A DNA stretch of 64,000 nucleotides, taken from contig CAMDKI010000007.1 in NCBI GenBank assembly GCA_945901065.1, forward strand, positions 1 through 64,000. Direction: 5' to 3'. The translations under genes and the position numbers were made by a program. The DNA comes from Chitinophaga pinensis. GTDB taxonomy: Bacteria; Bacteroidota; Bacteroidia; Chitinophagales; CAIOSU01. A model generated the notes under the pieces. The model saw only the letters and a program-made list of their open reading frames with translations, made no database searches and had not been told where the DNA came from. Below, piece after piece: positions 59,744 to 64,000 of this stretch; positions within the stretch are counted from its first letter, which is position 1; every line of letters starts with the position of its first letter.

Positions 59744-62404
59744 ATGCCAACCTTCTCAAATGTTCACGCTGAGCTAGAAAATAGCGAACTGCACCCGCCG
59801 CGCGATTTTAGCTTGGCAGAAAACGATACGCTTTTATCCAAAAACCCATTGGGCGACATTCAGTGGTACGATACCTACTGGCAGCGGCCCGTGCTGGGTT
59901 TTGCCGATGCCACTTTTCCGCCGCTCACCTTGCAGCAAGGCGATAGATACATCTTGTTTGGCAACACCAGCATCGGTTCTACGGCGATTGATACGTCAAT
60001 GGATGCTTCTATAGATACCAGTATCGATACTTCGGGCGAAGTAGTTTTTACGGAACCCGATAATACCGTGCATCCTGCTTGGGGCGATGCGGCCATGGGC
60101 GAAATTGCCGAGTATTTCAGAACCAATAGCCAAGGCCAATCGGTATTTGAGTGGCGGACCGTTACCCCGCAATCGGGCTACCAGGTATTCAATTTGGCCG
60201 ATAGGCATACCTACTATTTTTCGGGCTCAAATTGGGTAAAGCAAACCACCCAACCTACGGTGCCGCAAGTGGCAGCCACCTATGAACAGCTTTCTGAAAT
60301 GATTGCCACCGCTACTTTGGTGCCAGGGCAAAGGTATTTGGTTACCGATAGGGATATGATTCTTACGGCCACCTCGGTATCAGCATTCAGTATCGAGGGC
60401 GATTATACCCAGGCTTTGCCTGCACATGGTTATCTGCAGCTTACATCGGGTGCCGCTGGTAGCATCGATGCGGTTACTGTTAATGGCGCACAATTGCTGC
60501 CAACACCCATTGGCTTCGCTTCCAACCTCATCAATATGGCAGCCTTGGTTTCCGATGCCATTAATGATGGCACGCTCGTGCACGGCTTTGGAGCCATCAA
60601 TATTGGCTCATTTGTGTACCTCACTGATGCCAATGGCCGTGGTGCGGTTTTAAATGGCGCTGCCATAACCGTTGCTGCCACTGGCATTGGGGTTAGCACG
60701 GTTTCACTAGCCATGGGTGCCAACAAAGGCGCGCATTGGTTTAAAGTTAAATACCGCTTTGCCGACGATTGGATAGCTGAAATGGCTGATAGCAAAGGTA
60801 ATGTGGTGAGTTGCCAGCCCGAGCTGATTGATCTGGTAGGCATCAACCCATACCAAGCATTCCCATGGGCGTATGATGTGGTTAATGGCAATACCGTTAC
60901 CGATAGTGTTTTCATTGCCTATCCGAACGGCGGAGTTATTGCTAAAAATACTATTTCGGGCCGCACTTTTATGGTTTGCAGCCTCACCGAAACCGACAGT
61001 ATAGCCGAGAACAACATTGGCAATCAAAGTTTTGTGAAGGTGGTTGCTTCGGGTAATTGCTCGTTGGCTGATAACACTATATCCTTATCTGGCTTCGATT
61101 TGCACCTCGCAAGCGGCGAACTGGCTGCCAATAGTATCGTTGCCTCTAATTTGCTTGGACAAAGCGTGGTTTGCAACAATCTGTCCATGAACCATTTCAG
61201 CGGGGTCAATCTGTTTTTGTCCAATGCCACCCTGAATAGCATGGCGCAAAACAACCTTACTGATGGCGAATACCTGTTTAGTGGCGCTACGGTTACTATG
61301 AACAACAACAACTTGACCACTACCGATGTAACTGCTACCAATGCTTCGTTTCAGCTTTCTGAAAACCAGATTTCGGGAACGGTGTTAGATATAAGCGAAG
61401 CCACGGCAGGTTATATTTTTTCGCATAACCACATTTCAGGCAGCAGCGAAATTGACTTGCAGCGTGCGCAGGGACAGTTTGCGTATAATGTTATGGCCAA
61501 CTCGCAATTGCATGCCAACGATACCGACGTTTATTTTCAAAATAACCAGATAAACAACCAAAGCGAACTAACCCTTACTAATTATACAGGCGGACAATTC
61601 TTAGGCAATACCCTATCGGCTACCACCCTCGACTTGACCGATAGCACGGGCGAGTTTACCCGAAACAAGGTGCAAAACAGTACTATTACCATGCAGCGCC
61701 ACAGCGGCAATTGCAATCAAAACGTTTTTGCCGAAGCCACCATCACCAGCAACGATTCGGGCAGCGAAATTGACAACAACCACATCGACAAAAGCACCGT
61801 CAACCTCTCCAACACCAACGGCCAATTCTCTTCTAACCGCGCCAGCTTTTATTCTACCTATGATTTGGATGGGTATTTGGGGGCCGGAATCACGATAAAT
61901 AAGATTGATAGCGGATCTAAGTTGATAGCAAATAGCAATACTTCAACAATTGGCGGCATCATAATTGGAGAGGACACCAAACTGGATGTGTCAAATCAAT
62001 CCAATTTGCTTTACGATTGTTTTTTTAAGACCCCATCAAAGACCATTTTTCTAACGGAAAACCAAGTTTCAAGGTTTTATAATTTCAATGAAAGCACTTT
62101 AGAATCATCTTTATCGATTGACTCTAGTGGAGTTCTTGATTTAGGAATGTTTGATGCCGCATATTCTGGAAGTATTTGGATAAGCAATACTGAGACCTTG
62201 GAAGAAATTCACAGCCTCGCACATTCGCCTAATACCATTACACTTCGCCCAATTTCTGGACATACATTAACATTAAGTGGAACCAGCAGCCAAATTAAGT
62301 TCGCTTCAGGAATTGTAAATCAGCCGATAGATGGCATTAATGGAGGGTTTGTTGTTTTTCAAAAAGGGGCATCATTAGTTGTTACACAGTTATATCCTGG
62401 ATAA
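59744..62404 (+). CDS. Large tail fibre/spike with beta-helix repeats
   Basis: 886 residues. The N-terminal region (1-130) contains the short tandem DTSMDASIDTSIDTS; residues about 190-370 hold a conserved-looking domain (YEQLSEMIATATLVPGQRYL). From about 390 to 700 the sequence is a chain of N-rich repeats of about 18-22 residues (NTISGRTFMVCSL, NNIGNQSFVKVV, NTISLSGFDLHL, NNLSMNHFSGVN) typical of a right-handed beta-helix. After about residue 700 (61850) the DNA becomes more AT-rich and codon use changes, so the tip may have been exchanged. It is a likely receptor-binding fibre. Confidence 0.7.
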   Translation: MPTFSNVHAELENSELHPPRDFSLAENDTLLSKNPLGDIQWYDTYWQRPVLGFADATFPPLTLQQGDRYILFGNTSIGSTAIDTSMDASIDTSIDTSGEVVFTEPDNTVHPAWGDAAMGEIAEYFRTNSQGQSVFEWRTVTPQSGYQVFNLADRHTYYFSGSNWVKQTTQPTVPQVAATYEQLSEMIATATLVPGQRYLVTDRDMILTATSVSAFSIEGDYTQALPAHGYLQLTSGAAGSIDAVTVNGAQLLPTPIGFASNLINMAALVSDAINDGTLVHGFGAINIGSFVYLTDANGRGAVLNGAAITVAATGIGVSTVSLAMGANKGAHWFKVKYRFADDWIAEMADSKGNVVSCQPELIDLVGINPYQAFPWAYDVVNGNTVTDSVFIAYPNGGVIAKNTISGRTFMVCSLTETDSIAENNIGNQSFVKVVASGNCSLADNTISLSGFDLHLASGELAANSIVASNLLGQSVVCNNLSMNHFSGVNLFLSNATLNSMAQNNLTDGEYLFSGATVTMNNNNLTTTDVTATNASFQLSENQISGTVLDISEATAGYIFSHNHISGSSEIDLQRAQGQFAYNVMANSQLHANDTDVYFQNNQINNQSELTLTNYTGGQFLGNTLSATTLDLTDSTGEFTRNKVQNSTITMQRHSGNCNQNVFAEATITSNDSGSEIDNNHIDKSTVNLSNTNGQFSSNRASFYSTYDLDGYLGAGITINKIDSGSKLIANSNTSTIGGIIIGEDTKLDVSNQSNLLYDCFFKTPSKTIFLTENQVSRFYNFNESTLESSLSIDSSGVLDLGMFDAAYSGSIWISNTETLEEIHSLAHSPNTITLRPISGHTLTLSGTSSQIKFASGIVNQPIDGINGGFVVFQKGASLVVTQLYPG

Positions 62405-62428
62405 CCCCCTAAACCCCAAAAAATCCAA

Positions 62429-62629
62429 ATGCACAAGGTCACTATTTTTCTCCGGGAGCACCCGGGGTGGGGGATGTTTTCGTCGGTGGGTGGGGCGCTG
62501 CAAACGCTTATGGATACTTCCACCCCCGTATTGCAATACTTGGCGCTTATTATCGGTATCGGTATTGGCATCATTACTTTGATTACCAAAATCAAAGAGC
62601 TCCGCCGCAACTCAACCCGCAACTCGTAA
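62429..62629 (+). CDS. Small single-span membrane protein, holin-like
   Basis: 66 residues with an amphipathic N-terminus, one hydrophobic helix (YLALIIGIGIGIITLITKI) and a basic C-terminal end. The last residues RNSTRNS and the stop are encoded by the start of an 11-unit heptamer array. The position before a holin-like gene suggests a lysis or membrane role, but no motif is decisive. Confidence 0.5.
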   Translation: MHKVTIFLREHPGWGMFSSVGGALQTLMDTSTPVLQYLALIIGIGIGIITLITKIKELRRNSTRNS

Positions 62630-62694
62630 CTCGCAACTCGCAACTCGCAACCCGAAACCCGCAACTCGTAACTCGCAACCCGCAACCCGTAACC
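62614..62694. repeat. Eleven tandem AACYCGY heptamers
   Basis: Eleven consecutive units of AAC(C/T)CG(C/T/A) plus a partial one, running from inside the end of the previous gene to 5 nt before the ATG at 62699. It is the longest array of this family in the window. Confidence 0.9.
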
Positions 62695-62698
62695 AAAC

Positions 62699-63166
62699 AT
62701 GTCTATTATACCCAAACTGATAGCTGGGGCCGCTACCGAATTGGTAGATGCCACTGGCAATGCACTAGATAAACTCATTACCAACGAACCCGAGCGCCTT
62801 GCTGCCCGAAAGGAGATAAGCGAGGTGATATTGAAAAACCTAGGCGAACTAGCCAGCTACCAGCGCGATGTGCTGAACACGGAGCTGCAAGGCACCAAAC
62901 TACAGCGCAACTGGCGCCCACTAGTTATGTTGGCGTTTGCGTTTATTATCGTGTTTCATTACTTTATACAGCCCGTGCTGGGGTTTTGGTTTGCCATGCC
63001 CACCATTGAGTTGCCCGAGCGTTTTTGGGGCCTACTAGAGCTGGGCTTGGGCGGCTACGTTATTGGCCGTTCCATTGAGAAAGTAGCAACTACCGTTACC
63101 GATAACTTGGATTTGTCTAAAATGACGAGGCGGCAACGAAGAAGGCAGGAGCAAAATAAGGCATAA
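62699..63166 (+). CDS. Holin-like membrane protein (3TM holin type)
   Basis: 155 residues. A helical cytoplasmic N-terminus (KLIAGAATELVDATGNALDK), the phrase QRNWRPLVMLAFAFIIVFHY followed by a second helix (RFWGLLELGLGGYVIGRSI), and a very basic end (MTRRQRRRQEQNK). The segment NWRPLVML is typical of holins of the 3TM superfamily in phages. No endolysin gene is found next to it. It is the last gene of the module. Confidence 0.72.
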   Translation: MSIIPKLIAGAATELVDATGNALDKLITNEPERLAARKEISEVILKNLGELASYQRDVLNTELQGTKLQRNWRPLVMLAFAFIIVFHYFIQPVLGFWFAMPTIELPERFWGLLELGLGGYVIGRSIEKVATTVTDNLDLSKMTRRQRRRQEQNKA

Positions 63167-63197
63167 AAAAACCGGCGCGATGACCAATCGCGCCGGT
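63163..63197 (-). terminator. Intrinsic terminator of the FISUMP gene
   Basis: An 11-bp GC-rich perfect inverted repeat (ACCGGCGCGAT at 63171-63181, ATCGCGCCGGT at 63187-63197) with loop GACCA. On the minus strand it is followed by seven T, so it ends transcription of the minus-strand gene 55 nt upstream. In the plus direction it lacks a T run but may still block read-through from the phage module. Confidence 0.88.
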
Positions 63198-63252
63198 GCA
63201 AACAACCAAACGTAATGAAACCAGATATGAAGGTGTGCTCGCCGGAGTGGTC

Positions 63253-63837
63253 TTATTCTCCTTTGGGCAGGTCTTTAACGCATCTACAGCTCAAGCCACG
63301 GTCAACTGCCGCATAGCCTTCAATCACCATGGGGCTAAAGCTCTTTATTTCTCTTATAAACACTTGTTTTGGGTTCATTGGGCTTGAGGTCCAGTAAGCG
63401 GTTTCGCTGCCTTCGGCCTTAAACTCTTCGGTGTTCTCCACCTTAAAACCGCCATACACGGCATTAAAACCAATATCGCCGCCTGGTTTTAGTTTTAGTG
63501 CGGCAAGTTTTACGCTGCCCAGTGTGGCAACCATAGTCTCCCAATCGGCGTTAGTGGGCAAGCGCCAACCTTCGCCAATGCGCGAGCAGGCAAGCGTGGC
63601 CAACTCGTAATTATATAGGCGGCCATATTTTTTGCAGTTCAAAGGGTCGTTGTTGTAGCACCACGAGCCGGCATAGGGCACGTTTACGTTTTCGGCAAGC
63701 CAAAGTTGGTTGCCAATTTGTATGGTTTTAGGTGCTGGCTTGTTTTGCGGCGCAAACGACGCAATAAGCAATGCCAAAGTGCTGATAACAGCCAAACTCA
63801 TCAATCGCAACATAACTGTGTAAGGGTTCAGTTGCAT
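63253..63837 (-). CDS. Exported FISUMP-domain protein
   Basis: About 194 residues from ATG 63837 (an ATG at 63813 is also possible). A signal peptide (MLRLMSLAVISTLALLIASF) is followed by a FISUMP (Fibrobacter succinogenes major paralogous) domain: IGNQLWLAENVNVP, GRLYNYELATLACSRIGEGW and RLPTNADWETM, then AYWTSSP and the cysteine pair SCRCVK at the end. Such domains are found on many exported Bacteroidota proteins and their function is unclear. It has a strong terminator and a -7 box about 110 nt upstream. Confidence 0.85.
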   Translation of the reverse strand: MQLNPYTVMLRLMSLAVISTLALLIASFAPQNKPAPKTIQIGNQLWLAENVNVPYAGSWCYNNDPLNCKKYGRLYNYELATLACSRIGEGWRLPTNADWETMVATLGSVKLAALKLKPGGDIGFNAVYGGFKVENTEEFKAEGSETAYWTSSPMNPKQVFIREIKSFSPMVIEGYAAVDRGLSCRCVKDLPKGE

Positions 63838-63946
63838 CAAATATCGCTATACAAATGGCGTACATGCAAGCTTTGCTCGCAGTAGATGCCAACGGATGGC
63901 ATGGTTTTTTCGTTAAAGTGTAGGGTATTTTATACAGTTTAGGCTG

Positions 63947-63954
63947 CAAAGGTA
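63947..63954 (-). promoter_or_regulatory. -7 box TACCTTTG upstream of FISUMP gene
   Basis: Perfect TAnnTTTG on the minus strand, about 110 nt before the ATG. The rest of 63838-64000 shows no ORF worth calling. Confidence 0.35.
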
Positions 63955-64000
63955 TGTACTGCCTCTGTTTGGCTCGGTTGGAAACGTCCGCTCCAATGCA

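Larger units (their letters stand above)
40929..63166 (+). mobile_element. Phage-derived particle module (domesticated prophage or GTA-like)
   Basis: About 22 kb with tail chaperone-like, tail completion, baseplate, tape measure, prohead protease/scaffold, major capsid, tail tube, portal, connector, fibre and holin-like genes, all on the plus strand except one exported-protein gene. The set describes a non-contractile (siphophage-like) tail on an HK97-type head. Genes for terminase, integrase, repressor, replication and endolysin are not visible. No attachment-site direct repeat or tRNA was found at the borders; the borders given are the first and last phage-like genes. It may depend on functions encoded elsewhere, be a decayed prophage, or be maintained by the host. 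Confidence 0.75.

Noticed and set aside
62614..62694. Heptamer array as CRISPR
   Set aside because: Units are 7 bp and contiguous, without spacers or cas genes.
40929..63166. Contractile tail-like injection system
   Set aside because: No sheath, gp25-like wedge or AAA+ recycling ATPase of that type is present; the tail genes fit a non-contractile tail with a head.

Overview
The window is chromosomal DNA of a member of the Bacteroidota. The sequence supports this in several ways: gldA-gldF-gldG gliding-type ABC genes, porZ with a type IX secretion (T9SS) C-terminal domain, many lipoproteins, a Bacteroidota-type IleRS next to a DksA-like protein and lspA, promoters of the TAnnTTTG (-7) class, and starts that lack Shine-Dalgarno sequences. 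I cannot place it below phylum. No rRNA, tRNA, CRISPR array or insertion sequence was seen.

Layout. 0-1.8 kb: 3' part of a sodium-dependent NSS transporter whose reading frame is broken near the window start, followed by its tiny MetS-like partner. 1.9-3.7 kb: vanadium-haloperoxidase-like lipoprotein and a coiled-coil lipoprotein. 3.7-10 kb (minus): three parvulin/SurA-type foldases or chaperones with a MoxR ATPase, and a SanA-like protein. 10-10.8 kb: long AT-rich gap. 10.8-17.9 kb: PaaG-like hydratase (plus), then a minus-strand run gldA-gldF-gldG-DUF4340-DUF2911 and a YdcF-like protein. 18-25.6 kb: YfhO-like membrane protein, recO, porZ, RND exporter. 25.7-30.3 kb: ileS with a structured leader, DksA-like protein, lspA. 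30.5-40.6 kb: Fic protein with a repeat-bearing promoter, kmo, NUDIX CoA pyrophosphatase, a RelE/ParE toxin-antitoxin pair, dienelactone hydrolase, YbaB, a lipoprotein, an RmlD-like reductase, superoxide dismutase, a DUF4836-like lipoprotein and an aldose epimerase.

40.9-63.2 kb is the accessory part: about 22 kb of almost only plus-strand genes for a siphophage-like particle. It contains a tail-chaperone-like gene with a likely -1 frameshift on nine T, tail completion proteins, a tail protein carrying a lectin-like insert, a baseplate/fibre protein, a short tape measure, a ClpP-type prohead protease with a nested scaffold start, major capsid, tail tube, portal, head-tail connector, a beta-helix fibre and two holin-like proteins. 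No terminase, integrase, repressor, replication gene or endolysin is visible. The usual gene order is scrambled, and four glycosyltransferase-like genes sit among the virion genes. Two cargo genes are present: an AAA_14/DUF4143 ATPase with an inverted-repeat promoter, and a minus-strand secreted protein. The gaps are filled with simple-sequence families (heptamers AACYCGY and AACCAAT, octamers TTTTCAAA and GATGTGCC, palindromes) that are not seen in the first 40 kb. I read this as a domesticated or gene-transfer-agent-like phage module, or a decayed prophage, with its own promoter. That reading is inference. 63.2-64 kb: an intrinsic terminator and a FISUMP-domain exported protein on the minus strand.

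Recurring regulatory theme: several genes have a TAnnTTTG-like -7 box ending only 4-8 nt before the ATG, which predicts leaderless or near-leaderless mRNAs.
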